In this document: piece after piece, positions 15,914-23,759 of the stretch
Layout: each line of letters begins with the position of its first letter
Numbering within the stretch: the first letter of the stretch is position 1
Source of the DNA: an uncultured Clostridia bacterium
GTDB lineage: Bacteria > Bacillota > Clostridia > Oscillospirales > Ruminococcaceae
Reading direction: 5' to 3'
Assembly (NCBI GenBank): GCA_937906945.1
Contig: CALCUE010000026.1
Span: 1 to 64,000, forward strand
Length of the DNA stretch: 64,000 bases
Notes under the pieces: model-generated
What the model was told of the DNA's origin: nothing
Database searches by the model: none
Seen by the model: the letters and a program-made list of their open reading frames with translations, nothing else
Program-made: the position numbers and the translations under genes

Positions 15914-17946
15914 AGAAGTTCACGATAGTAAAGTCCGTTTGTCTTTTCCACGTCAGCGGGAAGCTTTTTCAGGAAACGGTCATAGACCTCGCGACAGCGT
16001 TCCGGCGTTTCTGTCGTAAAGTAAAGTGTCATGAAATCAATACCGGCGATTTCCTTGTCGGCGACCCAAAGCGGTACGCTGTTCAGCAGAGTGCCGAATT
16101 TTTTTTCAAAGCAGAGGTAGGGAAATTCCTTTCCAAGCCGATCCTTGATCCGACCAACGCCGGGACAGTTTCCACAGCCGCTGATTTTTTTCAGAGGACA
16201 GGAGCGAACACGCATCAAGGGAAGATGGCCGTAACCGAGAATACCGCGGGGAAGTTTTCCACCGAGTCTTTTGATTTTTTCGGCGTTGAGTTCAAAGGAG
16301 ACGGTGGCGTCGGAAAGACCGAGCTGTTCATATTCGGCGAGAGAACGGGAATTGAGGATATTGAGTCCGTGGCCGCCATGGATCGTGAGCGCAAGATCCC
16401 GGGCGATTTTGATCGCCCCGATATTTTCGCAGACCACATGTTGAAGTCCCTGTTTTTGCAAAGCGGACAGTCTTTCGGTTAGCCTGCTTTCTTCCGCTCC
16501 GAAAAGAAGCACCGGAAGTTCGGCAAAAAGATGGTTGCCCCATCGGGACAGAGCCTCTGGATGTTTTTCGATTTCCCGTAAGGGAAGAAGGACAGTTATG
16601 TCATCACTCAAAAAAGAAACCAGTTCCCATTTTTCGGCGCGTACACGCAGAAACGGCGCCAGAGGAACGCTGTGACACTCTGTGGGGGCAAAAGAAAAGG
16701 GAAGGAACGTACCGGGAATAACTTGCTGACGGCATTTTAGAAGCTCTGAGAGGGCTTCACGACGCATTTCGTTGATTTCGGAAGCGGGAAGTACTAAATC
16801 ACCGTCGGAAGAGAAGCGAAGCTGATCCAAAAAGAAAGGGGTACCGCCGGTTTTAGATAGATAGCGCTTAGCTAACGAGATATCCGTCGGAGACTTTTCC
16901 GCTTTCTGACAGGGATTGCCGAAAACGGTTACCTCTTTTTTTCCATCCGAAACCGTAAGGCAGGATGGATCTGTTTCAGAAATGGAGAGTTCCATTGTAA
17001 GTGGCACCTTCGGCATTTCATTTTTGTAGAGATTGGAAAGGCTTTTGAAAACTTTTTCACCGGCCAGAACGTCATCGTGACTGCGGAAACCAAACATATC
17101 GGCGGTTCGCTTTCCAGTAAAATAGCCATCGGTGAAACCTTGGCGGGAAAAAACGGCCTGAAGTGTTTCCAGATCCGGGGATTCCCCATTTAGAGCGGAT
17201 TTACAGGCGGTGACGGCTGCCGCGACGTATTCCGGTCGCTTCATTCGTCCCTCGATCTTGAAAGAATTGATACCAAGCGCCGCCAGTTCCCGCAAATGCT
17301 CAATGTGGGACATATCTTTGAGAGAGAGCGCGTGATCTTTTTCATCGGCACGGAAATCCAGACGGCAGGGCTGAGCGCAAAGGCCCCGGTTGCCGCTTCG
17401 TCCGCCAAGCATGGAGGAAAGATAGCACATGCCGGACATACACATACAAAGCGCCCCATGGACGAAAACTTCCAATTCGAGATCGGTGTTCCGAGCGATC
17501 TCCCGAATTTCCTCAAAGGACAGTTCTCTGGAAAGGACCACCCGCTTAAAACCGAGCTGTTTTGCCATTTGTACGCCGGAAAGGTTGTGAATCGTCATCT
17601 GAGTGGAAGCGTGCATAGCGAGATCAGGACAGGTTTTACGGACAATTTCAGCTACGGCAAGGTCTTGAACGATAACAGCGTCGGCGCCGCTTTGGGCGAT
17701 AGTCTGGATCTCATTCAGAAGCTCATCCATTTCGGAGTCCATAACCAAAGTGTTAAGGGTGACATGAACCTGGACATTCCGGGCATGACAATAGGCGACA
17801 ATCTCGGACAGCTCGACGCCATCAAAATTGTCGGCGTTTCTTCGGGCATTAAAATTTTTGGCGCCCAAATAGACGGCGTCAGCACCAGAACGAACAGCGG
17901 CGATCAGTTGTTCTTTTCCGCCGACAGGAGCCAGAATTTCCGGCAT
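15910..17946 (-). CDS. U32 family protein (DUF3656-containing, RlhA/TrhP-like)
   Basis: A 678-residue protein. The N-terminal TIM-barrel U32 domain begins 'PEILAPVGGKEQLIAAVRSGADAVYLG' and has the conserved cysteine cluster 'CMCMSGMCYLSSMLGGRSGNRG' with 'CAQPCR' around residues 168-193. A DUF3656-type middle domain and a C-terminal 'CPLKKISGCGNCPG' cysteine set follow. Although called peptidases, bacterial members act in rRNA or tRNA hydroxylation (RlhA at 23S C2501, TrhP at tRNA U34). A role in RNA hydroxylation is inferred. AGGGAGGTGA lies four bases before the ATG. Confidence 0.9.
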   Translation of the reverse strand: MPEILAPVGGKEQLIAAVRSGADAVYLGAKNFNARRNADNFDGVELSEIVAYCHARNVQVHVTLNTLVMDSEMDELLNEIQTIAQSGADAVIVQDLAVAEIVRKTCPDLAMHASTQMTIHNLSGVQMAKQLGFKRVVLSRELSFEEIREIARNTDLELEVFVHGALCMCMSGMCYLSSMLGGRSGNRGLCAQPCRLDFRADEKDHALSLKDMSHIEHLRELAALGINSFKIEGRMKRPEYVAAAVTACKSALNGESPDLETLQAVFSRQGFTDGYFTGKRTADMFGFRSHDDVLAGEKVFKSLSNLYKNEMPKVPLTMELSISETDPSCLTVSDGKKEVTVFGNPCQKAEKSPTDISLAKRYLSKTGGTPFFLDQLRFSSDGDLVLPASEINEMRREALSELLKCRQQVIPGTFLPFSFAPTECHSVPLAPFLRVRAEKWELVSFLSDDITVLLPLREIEKHPEALSRWGNHLFAELPVLLFGAEESRLTERLSALQKQGLQHVVCENIGAIKIARDLALTIHGGHGLNILNSRSLAEYEQLGLSDATVSFELNAEKIKRLGGKLPRGILGYGHLPLMRVRSCPLKKISGCGNCPGVGRIKDRLGKEFPYLCFEKKFGTLLNSVPLWVADKEIAGIDFMTLYFTTETPERCREVYDRFLKKLPADVEKTNGLYYRELL

Positions 17947-18054
17947 AGAGTCACCTCCCTGAAAACAATAAAATTATCATAGCACAAAATGAGCGGGTTG
18001 GCAAACAGCATAAAGAAAAGAGTTAAAAAAGTTTATTTTTTTTTACGAAAAGGC

Positions 18055-18083
18055 TTGATTTTTCTGTCCGCATTTAGTATAAT
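18055..18083 (+). promoter_or_regulatory. Promoter for tRNA-Ser
   Basis: TTGATT, 17-base spacer, TATAAT, ending 44 bases before the mature tRNA 5' end. Confidence 0.75.
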
Positions 18084-18127
18084 AAACAAGCGCTGTTGAT
18101 AGACAGCCTTTTGCTTGAGCAAGCTAT

Positions 18128-18220
18128 GGAGATGTCGCCTAGATTGGTCGAGGGCGCGCGACTGGAAATCGCGTAGGGGTCAAAAGCCTCTCAAGAGTTC
18201 GAATCTCTTCATCTCCGCCA
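18128..18220 (+). tRNA. tRNA-Ser (anticodon GGA)
   Basis: The acceptor arms GGAGATG and CATCTCC pair perfectly, and the 3' end includes discriminator G and an encoded CCA. The anticodon stem CGCGA/TCGCG holds the loop CTGGAAA, giving anticodon GGA (reads UCC/UCU). A long variable arm, typical of class II tRNAs such as Ser, follows, and the T arm is AGAGTTCGAATCTCT. At 93 bases it has the expected length. It has its own promoter and terminator. Confidence 0.98.
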
Positions 18221-18221
18221 C

Positions 18222-18254
18222 TATCCACCGTAATTTATATTGCGGTGGATATTT
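18222..18254 (+). terminator. Terminator of tRNA-Ser
   Basis: TATCCACCG pairs with CGGTGGATA around a 12-base loop and is followed by TTTTTT, immediately after the CCA end. Confidence 0.9.
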
Positions 18255-18266
18255 TTTATCCAATCG

Positions 18267-18300
18267 AAAAGAGCCGCGGCTTTTTTGCCGCGGCTCTTTT
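18267..18300. terminator. Strong terminator facing the Tic20-like gene
   Basis: A perfect 14-bp stem AAAAGAGCCGCGGC / GCCGCGGCTCTTTT with a six-T loop. It lies 10 bases beyond the stop of the minus-strand gene. Confidence 0.92.
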
Positions 18301-18309
18301 ATAGACCGT

Positions 18310-18699
18310 TTATTGAAGAATACGGAATTTTCCGATGATGGGAAGTTCTTTAGCCTGGCCGTTCAACGCGTTGATGATGCCGAGGATAGAAAAGATAAAG
18401 CAGACAATACCGAGAAGACTGCCGGCGATGCTGAAAATCCAGCCGATCAGCGGAATACCGTCAAGAACGCCAAGGATCAAGCCAACGAGAATTTCGGAAA
18501 TAGCCAGAACAAGTCCCTGATTGACGTGGAAGCGGGCAAATTTAGAGTCTTTCGCGAAAAGAAGAGGGATCAGAACCAACCAGGAGATATAGGCAAGAAT
18601 TGCCATAATTTTGTTATTGTTGATGTCGCTTGAATCAAATTGGGAAGTGGTATTTTCGGTGTTAGTAAATTCATTGATTTTTTCGTTTAAATCAGCCAT
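18310..18699 (-). CDS. DUF4870/Tic20-like membrane protein
   Basis: A 129-residue protein starting at ATG 18699, chosen because GGAGGAATACTC directly precedes it. A short acidic N-terminus is followed by three to four hydrophobic segments. 'ILAYISWLVLIPLLFAKDSKFARFHVNQGLVLAI' has the F-x-R-F-H-x-N-Q-G-L motif typical of DUF4870/Tic20-like proteins, and a Gly/Ile-rich helix pair follows. The function of this bacterial family is not established. The gene is monocistronic. Confidence 0.82.
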   Translation of the reverse strand: MADLNEKINEFTNTENTTSQFDSSDINNNKIMAILAYISWLVLIPLLFAKDSKFARFHVNQGLVLAISEILVGLILGVLDGIPLIGWIFSIAGSLLGIVCFIFSILGIINALNGQAKELPIIGKFRILQ

Positions 18700-18899
18700 G
18701 AGTATTCCTCCATACACAGTATTATGAATTGTTTAAGAATTCACAAAAACAGTATAGCGAAAAAATGAACAAATTGCAATGCTTTTTATGGGCGGGGCTT
18801 TGCGAAAACCGAATATTTTTTTTATCATTCTGATAAAAAACGAGCGCTGTCCTGTGAAAAGTGTTATAATGAACACATTGAACAAAAGGGGGAGGAAAA

Positions 18900-20036
18900 A
18901 TGATTTATAAAGAGTTTCAGGGTTTAAAACTTTCGGCCTTGGGCCTTGGCTGTATGCGTCTTCCGACCGTTGGGGGAGAGGATTCTGCGATTGATGAGAC
19001 GGCGGTTCGGGACATGGTGGCATACGCCATGAAAAATGGGATTAACTATTATGATACGGCGTGGATGTATCATGACGGAGAATCGGAAATTATGATGGGA
19101 AAGATTTTAAAAGACTATCCGAGGGACAGTTTTTATCTGGCAACGAAATTCCCGACTTTTTCCGAAGAGACTTTGTCCAACGTGGAAGGCGTTTTTGAAA
19201 AACAGTTGGAAAAATGCGGCGTTGATCATTTCGATTTTTATCTTTTCCACAATGTCTGCGAAAGAAACATCGACGCCTTGTTGGATGACGAAAAGTATGG
19301 AATTTTCAGCTATCTGAAAAAGCAGAAGGAAAATGGGCGAATCCGGCATCTTGGTTTTTCGGCGCACGGAAATTACGACACGCTGAAGCGGTTTTTGGAG
19401 GCTTATGGAAAAGATCTGGAATTTTGTCAGCTCCAACTGAACTATTTGGACTGGTCGTATCAGAAAGCCAAAGAAAAAGTGGAACTGATGAATGAGTACC
19501 ACATTCCTGTTTGGGTCATGGAGCCGGTCCGCGGCGGACGGCTTGCCAAGTTGGCTCCGGAATATGAGGAAAAACTTGAGGCGCTGCGTCCAGAGGAGAC
19601 AATGCCGGGTTGGGCTTTCCGCTTTCTGCAAAGTATTGACAGCGTAACGATGATCCTGTCCGGTATGTCCAATATGGATCAGCTTCGGGACAATATCGAA
19701 ACGTTTAAGGAACAAAAACCACTGACAGAGACAGAAATGGGCACTCTTTCGGAGATCGTCGAAGATATGATGACCAAAAAGATGCTTCCCTGCACGGGAT
19801 GCCGCTACTGCACGACGAAGTGCCCAATGGAACTGAATATTCCTCGTTTTCTTTCGGCCTATAGCACGATGTTGATCCGGGGCGATTCCACGTTTGATAC
19901 CTCTGATTGGGATGACATTCCGGAAGATAAATGGCCGACAGCCTGCATTGGTTGCCGAAGCTGTGAGTCCATCTGTCCGCAGGGGATCAAGATTTCCGAA
20001 GTAATGAGTGACTTTGCCGATAAAATTGAAAAGTAA
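18900..20036 (+). CDS. Aldo/keto reductase with C-terminal 4Fe-4S ferredoxin domain
   Basis: A 378-residue fusion. Residues 1-280 form the aldo/keto reductase barrel: 'LGLGCMRLPT', the catalytic Asp-Tyr region in 'YYDTAWMYHDGESE', and 'IRHLGFSAHG'. Residues 290-370 carry two ferredoxin motifs, CTGCRYCTTKCP and CIGCRSCESICP, able to hold two 4Fe-4S clusters. This arrangement is common in anaerobic Clostridia and suggests reduction of an aldehyde or ketone with electrons passed from ferredoxin as well as nucleotide. GGGGGAGGAAAA precedes the ATG, and a strong terminator follows. Confidence 0.94.
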   Translation: MIYKEFQGLKLSALGLGCMRLPTVGGEDSAIDETAVRDMVAYAMKNGINYYDTAWMYHDGESEIMMGKILKDYPRDSFYLATKFPTFSEETLSNVEGVFEKQLEKCGVDHFDFYLFHNVCERNIDALLDDEKYGIFSYLKKQKENGRIRHLGFSAHGNYDTLKRFLEAYGKDLEFCQLQLNYLDWSYQKAKEKVELMNEYHIPVWVMEPVRGGRLAKLAPEYEEKLEALRPEETMPGWAFRFLQSIDSVTMILSGMSNMDQLRDNIETFKEQKPLTETEMGTLSEIVEDMMTKKMLPCTGCRYCTTKCPMELNIPRFLSAYSTMLIRGDSTFDTSDWDDIPEDKWPTACIGCRSCESICPQGIKISEVMSDFADKIEK

Positions 20037-20041
20037 AGCAT

Positions 20042-20078
20042 AAAAAAGAAGCGCCCTCATGAAGGGCGCTTCTTTTTT
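20042..20078. terminator. Bidirectional terminator
   Basis: A 16-bp perfect stem AAAAAAGAAGCGCCCT and complement with a five-base loop, between convergent genes. Confidence 0.93.
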
Positions 20079-20616
20079 ATGCTACGCGGTAATTGGCGTA
20101 ATCGTTGAATTTCTTATAAAAGCGAATGATGTGGATGATGAGCTGCGCTTCGCAATAAAGGGCGGCGGCGACAAAAAGATAGAAAAGAAGGCCATGAATA
20201 CCGAAAAGATGAGCCAAAAGCTCAGCGGAAGTGGCGACAATATCAATTTTCATGTGAGAGATGAAATGGTGAGCCATGTGGTGTTCCCCAATTCGGTCCG
20301 CGACAACGGAAAAACGGGTGCACATAAAATAGAGAACGAAGCAATAGGAAACAAGGGGAAGAACGGCGAAAAGATGGCCCGGCTCGAAAAGAAAAACAAT
20401 GAGGGAGAGAATAGCGGAAAGAGCGGCAAAGGCAGCCGAAATTTTGAAGCGCCGCAATTCTTTGCTCAGCATGACAAGACCGATAAAAATCAGAATATAG
20501 CCGATGATATCAAGGATGTTATCGGCTTTTTCCCAGAAGAGATTGACAGGGAGTAACATCAGAATAATTCCGGCGATCATCGGGGTACAGCCGCGTAGGA
20601 AAACACTATCTTTCAT
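20077..20616 (-). CDS. Multi-pass membrane protein of unknown function
   Basis: The start at 20616 (179 residues) is set by AAAGGA nine bases upstream; ATGs at 20625 and 20658 lack a suitable site. I see about four to five hydrophobic segments ('MIAGIILMLLPV', 'IIGYILIFIGLVML', 'FAALSAILSLIVFLF', 'HLFAVLPLVSYCFVLYFMC', 'LLFYLFVAAALYCEAQLIIHIIRF'). There is a His-rich loop 'IGEHHMAHHFISH'. It is not a family I recognise. The His cluster could bind metal, but that is speculative. Confidence 0.75.
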   Translation of the reverse strand: MKDSVFLRGCTPMIAGIILMLLPVNLFWEKADNILDIIGYILIFIGLVMLSKELRRFKISAAFAALSAILSLIVFLFEPGHLFAVLPLVSYCFVLYFMCTRFSVVADRIGEHHMAHHFISHMKIDIVATSAELLAHLFGIHGLLFYLFVAAALYCEAQLIIHIIRFYKKFNDYANYRVA

Positions 20617-20774
20617 TCTACACATTCCTTTGGTTGAAATTCGTTTGGAATTTAACAAGCAAAAGAATTATAGCATAAAACACAGAAATTTCAAGAATAA
20701 TATAGGAATTTCTTTTATTTTATGGTATAATATAAAACATCTTTGTGAGAAAAACGGGAAGGAGGTTTTATACC

Positions 20775-22679
20775 GTGATTTTGGAAATGAATGGAATCGG
20801 AAAAAGTTTCGGGGCAAAAACTGTCCTTTCCGGTTTGGATCTAAAAATTGAGGATCACGACCGAATTGGTCTGATCGGAGAAAATGGCGCCGGGAAATCG
20901 ACACTTCTCAATATTATCATCGGCGATCTGGAACATGATGAGGGCACTTTGGCCAAGGGAACCGGAAAACGAATCGGCTTTTTGCGTCAGGACAGCGGAC
21001 TTGCTTCCGATGGAACCATTGAGTCGGAAATGTGTTCGGTTTTTGGCGATGTTTTCGCCTGTGAAAAACGGATGCGCCTTCTTGAGCACCACATGGCGGA
21101 ACTTGAGCACGGTGCGAAAGAATATATGACGCTGGCCGCGGAATATGAGCACGAAAAAAGTGTTTTTGAGGCGGCGGACGGATACAAAGCGACAGTCAAA
21201 ATCAATACCATTTTGACCGGTATGGGGTTCGCGGATTTCGACCGTGCGACACCGGTGGCTCAGCTTTCCGGCGGAGAGCGGACTCGTCTTGCTTTGGCGA
21301 AGCTCCTTTTAGAGGATCCGGATCTTTTGATGTTGGACGAACCGACGAACCATCTGGATTTTCACACACTGACCTGGCTTGAGGATTATCTGACGTCCTA
21401 TAAGGGAGCCATTCTGACCGTTTCCCATGACCGCTATTTTCTGGATAAAATCGTCAATATTGTTTGTGAGATGGAAAACAAAACGCTGGTTCGTTATAAC
21501 GCCGGTTACACGAAATATCTGGATCTGAAAACGGCGCGTCTTGTTCGGATGCAGAAGGAATATGATCGCCAAATGCGGGAAATCGAGGAACTGGAGGATT
21601 TTATCGCTCGAAACAAGGTGAGAGCCTCGACGACGAAACGGGCGCATAGCCGGGAAATGGAATTGGAGCATATTGAGCGCAAAGAGCGTCCGGTACCGCC
21701 GCCGAAACCGCCTAAATTTACGTTTACTTATGAGAGAGAGCCGGTCAAAGACGTTCTGGCCGTATCGGGTCTTCGATTGGAAGTGGGGGAAGGAAAAGAG
21801 AAAAAACTTCTTTGCCCAGCGGTCGATCTGGAGATCCGTCGAGGTGAAAAAATCGCCATTGTCGGAAGAAACGGTGTTGGCAAGAGTACGTTCATCAAAA
21901 CATTGATCGGTATCTTGCCCCATGAACAGGGACGAGTCGAGTGGGGAAGAAATGTTCGTGTTGGCTATTATGATCAGCACAACAGCTATCTGACGGGCTC
22001 AAAAACGATGTTGGATGAACTTTGGGATATGTTTCCGAGGTCTGACGAATTGACGCTTAGAACGGCTCTGGGAAGAGCCAGGCTGACCGGAGAGAATGTC
22101 TTTAAAAAAATCGAGGTTCTTTCCGGGGGAGAAAAGGCGAGACTCAGTTTCGCGGCTCTGACGCTCAAAGATTCCAACGTGCTGGTTTTGGATGAGCCAA
22201 CGAACCACATGGATATTTCCTGTAAAGAGGCGTTGGATGAAGCGCTTCGGGATTATACGGGAACGATTCTTATGGTCAGCCATGACCGGTATCTTCTGAA
22301 CAGGGTTCCGACAAGGATCATTGAGATGTTTCCGGATCGTATGGTCAGTTACGAGGGAGGGTATGACGATTACCTCCGTTTGAAAGAGGAAACGTCCCTT
22401 CCGGCTAAAGAAGAGAAAAAAGTTTCGCAAAGCGAAACGACTTATTATCGTTCCAAACAGCAAAAGAGCGAGGACGCCAAACGGCGAAATCGTTTGAAAG
22501 CGTTGGAAGACGAGATCACCAAAGCGGACGAACGCTTGGAAGAGATCGGAAAGCAGATGACTGACCCTGCCGTTTGCGCGGATTATGAGAAAATGTCCGA
22601 CCTTTGTGAGGAAATGGAGACGCTGAAAACTCAGCAGAACGAGTGGATGGACGAATGGGCGGAATTGACGGAGGAATGA
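20775..22679 (+). CDS. ABC-F family ATP-binding protein
   Basis: A 634-residue soluble protein with two ABC domains and no membrane part, starting at GTG 20775 (GGAGG nine bases upstream). Domain 1 has Walker A GENGAGKST, signature LSGGERTRLALAK and Walker B LLMLDEPTNHLD. Domain 2 has GRNGVGKST, LSGGEKARLSFAA and VLVLDEPTNHMD. The linker contains the ABC-F P-site tRNA-interaction motif, and a charged coiled-coil C-terminus follows. ABC-F proteins act on the ribosome to relieve stalls. Its organisation is like housekeeping YdiF/Uup types rather than clear antibiotic-resistance types. Confidence 0.93.
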   Translation: MILEMNGIGKSFGAKTVLSGLDLKIEDHDRIGLIGENGAGKSTLLNIIIGDLEHDEGTLAKGTGKRIGFLRQDSGLASDGTIESEMCSVFGDVFACEKRMRLLEHHMAELEHGAKEYMTLAAEYEHEKSVFEAADGYKATVKINTILTGMGFADFDRATPVAQLSGGERTRLALAKLLLEDPDLLMLDEPTNHLDFHTLTWLEDYLTSYKGAILTVSHDRYFLDKIVNIVCEMENKTLVRYNAGYTKYLDLKTARLVRMQKEYDRQMREIEELEDFIARNKVRASTTKRAHSREMELEHIERKERPVPPPKPPKFTFTYEREPVKDVLAVSGLRLEVGEGKEKKLLCPAVDLEIRRGEKIAIVGRNGVGKSTFIKTLIGILPHEQGRVEWGRNVRVGYYDQHNSYLTGSKTMLDELWDMFPRSDELTLRTALGRARLTGENVFKKIEVLSGGEKARLSFAALTLKDSNVLVLDEPTNHMDISCKEALDEALRDYTGTILMVSHDRYLLNRVPTRIIEMFPDRMVSYEGGYDDYLRLKEETSLPAKEEKKVSQSETTYYRSKQQKSEDAKRRNRLKALEDEITKADERLEEIGKQMTDPAVCADYEKMSDLCEEMETLKTQQNEWMDEWAELTEE

Positions 22680-22681
22680 AA

Positions 22682-22876
22682 ATGTTTCAAGGAAACGATC
22701 CGAAAGCGTTACTTTTTATTTTGATCGGACTTTTTTCCGGAGTGGTTGGCGGCGTTCTGGCGCAAAAAGCCAAGAAATCCGGCAAGATGGCACCATTTGT
22801 CGCGTCCCTTGTTTTTGCTGTGCTTTGCGCGGTTTGTGTTTTGCTGGCGGTTCTTGCCATGATTTTAAGTAAATAA
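22682..22876 (+). CDS. Small two-helix membrane protein
   Basis: A 64-residue protein whose ATG at 22682 lies 7 bases after GGAGG and two bases after the ABC-F stop; an alternative ATG at 22676 overlaps that stop. Two hydrophobic helices ('LLFILIGLFSGVVGGVLAQ' and 'FVASLVFAVLCAVCVLLAVLAMIL') flank a short Lys-rich loop. Its coupling to the ABC-F gene suggests co-expression only. No function is known to me. Confidence 0.75.
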   Translation: MFQGNDPKALLFILIGLFSGVVGGVLAQKAKKSGKMAPFVASLVFAVLCAVCVLLAVLAMILSK

Positions 22877-22879
22877 ACA

Positions 22880-22908
22880 AAAAGCCTTCCCGAAAGGAAG
22901 GCTTTTTT
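22880..22908 (+). terminator. Terminator of the ABC-F operon
   Basis: AAAAGCCTTCC pairs with GGAAGGCTTTT around CGAAA, with a T6 tail. Confidence 0.9.
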
Positions 22909-22916
22909 GCGTAAAA

Positions 22917-22944
22917 AAAGAGTCCGGAAAAACCGGACTCTTTC
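22917..22944 (-). terminator. Terminator of secG
   Basis: AAAGAGTCCGG pairs with CCGGACTCTTT. On the minus strand it is followed by a T run. It lies 8 bases beyond the secG stop. Confidence 0.88.
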
Positions 22945-22951
22945 CTTTTAA

Positions 22952-23194
22952 TTAAAGATAGATATTGATCGCATAAACGGCAAGAGTGATGACGAAGAAA
23001 ACAACAGCCAATACCTTCGTCAAACGAGCCAGTTTCGCGTCCGTGCTCTTTTTTTCCGCGGCGATACCGGCGGAACCTTTTCCGCTAAGAGCGGCCATGC
23101 CATCGGCTTTGCTGCTCTGAAGAAGAACGGCAATGGTAATCAGAACACAGGTTATAATAAGAAGAATACTTCCGATAATTTCAAATGCAGACAT
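22952..23194 (-). CDS. secG: Preprotein translocase subunit SecG
   Basis: An 80-residue protein with two transmembrane helices ('IIGSILLIITCVLITIAVLLQ' and 'LTKVLAVVFFVITLAVYAI') and the SecG loop 'LLQSSKADGMAALSGKG'. SecG assists SecYE in protein export. GGAGGTTTATC precedes the ATG. It is monocistronic and not followed by rnr or smpB as in many Bacillota. Confidence 0.93.
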   Translation of the reverse strand: MSAFEIIGSILLIITCVLITIAVLLQSSKADGMAALSGKGSAGIAAEKKSTDAKLARLTKVLAVVFFVITLAVYAINIYL

Positions 23195-23226
23195 GATAAA
23201 CCTCCAAATAACACAATAGCTCTATT

Positions 23227-23255
23227 ATAATATCACAGTGCTTCGCGTTTTGCAA
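23227..23255 (-). promoter_or_regulatory. Promoter for secG
   Basis: On the minus strand TTGCAA, a 17-base spacer and TATTAT (or TATAAT three bases on) precede secG by about 33 bases. Confidence 0.6.
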
Positions 23256-23402
23256 GTATTTTTTTCGCTTTTTTGCGAAGAAATGGACAAATTTCCCATG
23301 TATGAGCCGGTGCTCCGGATGAAATAATGAAAACAGTTGTTCGGTCTTCAAACAAAAACAGCGTTTGCCTGGAAGATTTTGTTTAAGAGGGAGCAACTTT
23401 CA

Positions 23403-23429
23403 GCAGACGCCTTTTTATAAGGCGTCTGC
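23403..23429. other. Stem-loop between secG and the parC operon end
   Basis: A perfect 9-bp stem GCAGACGCC/GGCGTCTGC with a nine-base loop. On the plus strand GTTTGCTTTTT follows; on the minus strand it lies 10 bases beyond the last gene of the parC operon but lacks a T run there. It is most simply a 3'-end hairpin for that operon. The rest of 23256-23402 shows no gene that I can support. Confidence 0.6.
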
Positions 23430-23438
23430 GTTTGCTTT

Positions 23439-23732
23439 TTAAATAAAATCCGGAATGTCATCCACGTCAGAAAATTCTACGAAACGGTCCTCATATTTTC
23501 CGCTGAACATGGATTTCAGCGTTTCACGACGGGGATAAATGATCTCGAAAGCGGAAACGGCGGCCAAAAGGAAAACCAATGGGCTCAGGTATTTCATGGC
23601 TTTTTTGGCGGAAAATCCGAAAAGGAGTCCCATAGCGAAAACAAACATTTCGCACCAGAAACAATCTTTGTAATCGAAATCGCTGGCGATGTCAAAAGCG
23701 CGATCCCACCATTTTCTCAAAAATACAAACAT
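23439..23732 (-). CDS. Small membrane protein downstream of parC
   Basis: A 97-residue protein from ATG 23732, with AAGGAG ten bases upstream; a TTG six bases further upstream is the alternative. Two hydrophobic segments lie at about residues 28-45 and 51-68 ('FVFAMGLLFGFSA', 'YLSPLVFLLAAVSAFEIIY'). The tail is acidic and ends DDIPDFI. It is not a family I recognise. It begins 27 bases after the parC stop on the same strand and so is probably in that operon. Confidence 0.7.
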   Translation of the reverse strand: MFVFLRKWWDRAFDIASDFDYKDCFWCEMFVFAMGLLFGFSAKKAMKYLSPLVFLLAAVSAFEIIYPRRETLKSMFSGKYEDRFVEFSDVDDIPDFI

Positions 23733-23759
23733 ACTCAAAAAGCTCCTTTCAAAAATGGA

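Noticed and set aside
23195..23438. Small structured RNA (SRP or 6S type) in the secG upstream gap
   Set aside because: I found no conserved SRP or 6S sequence; only a hairpin and the secG promoter are supportable.
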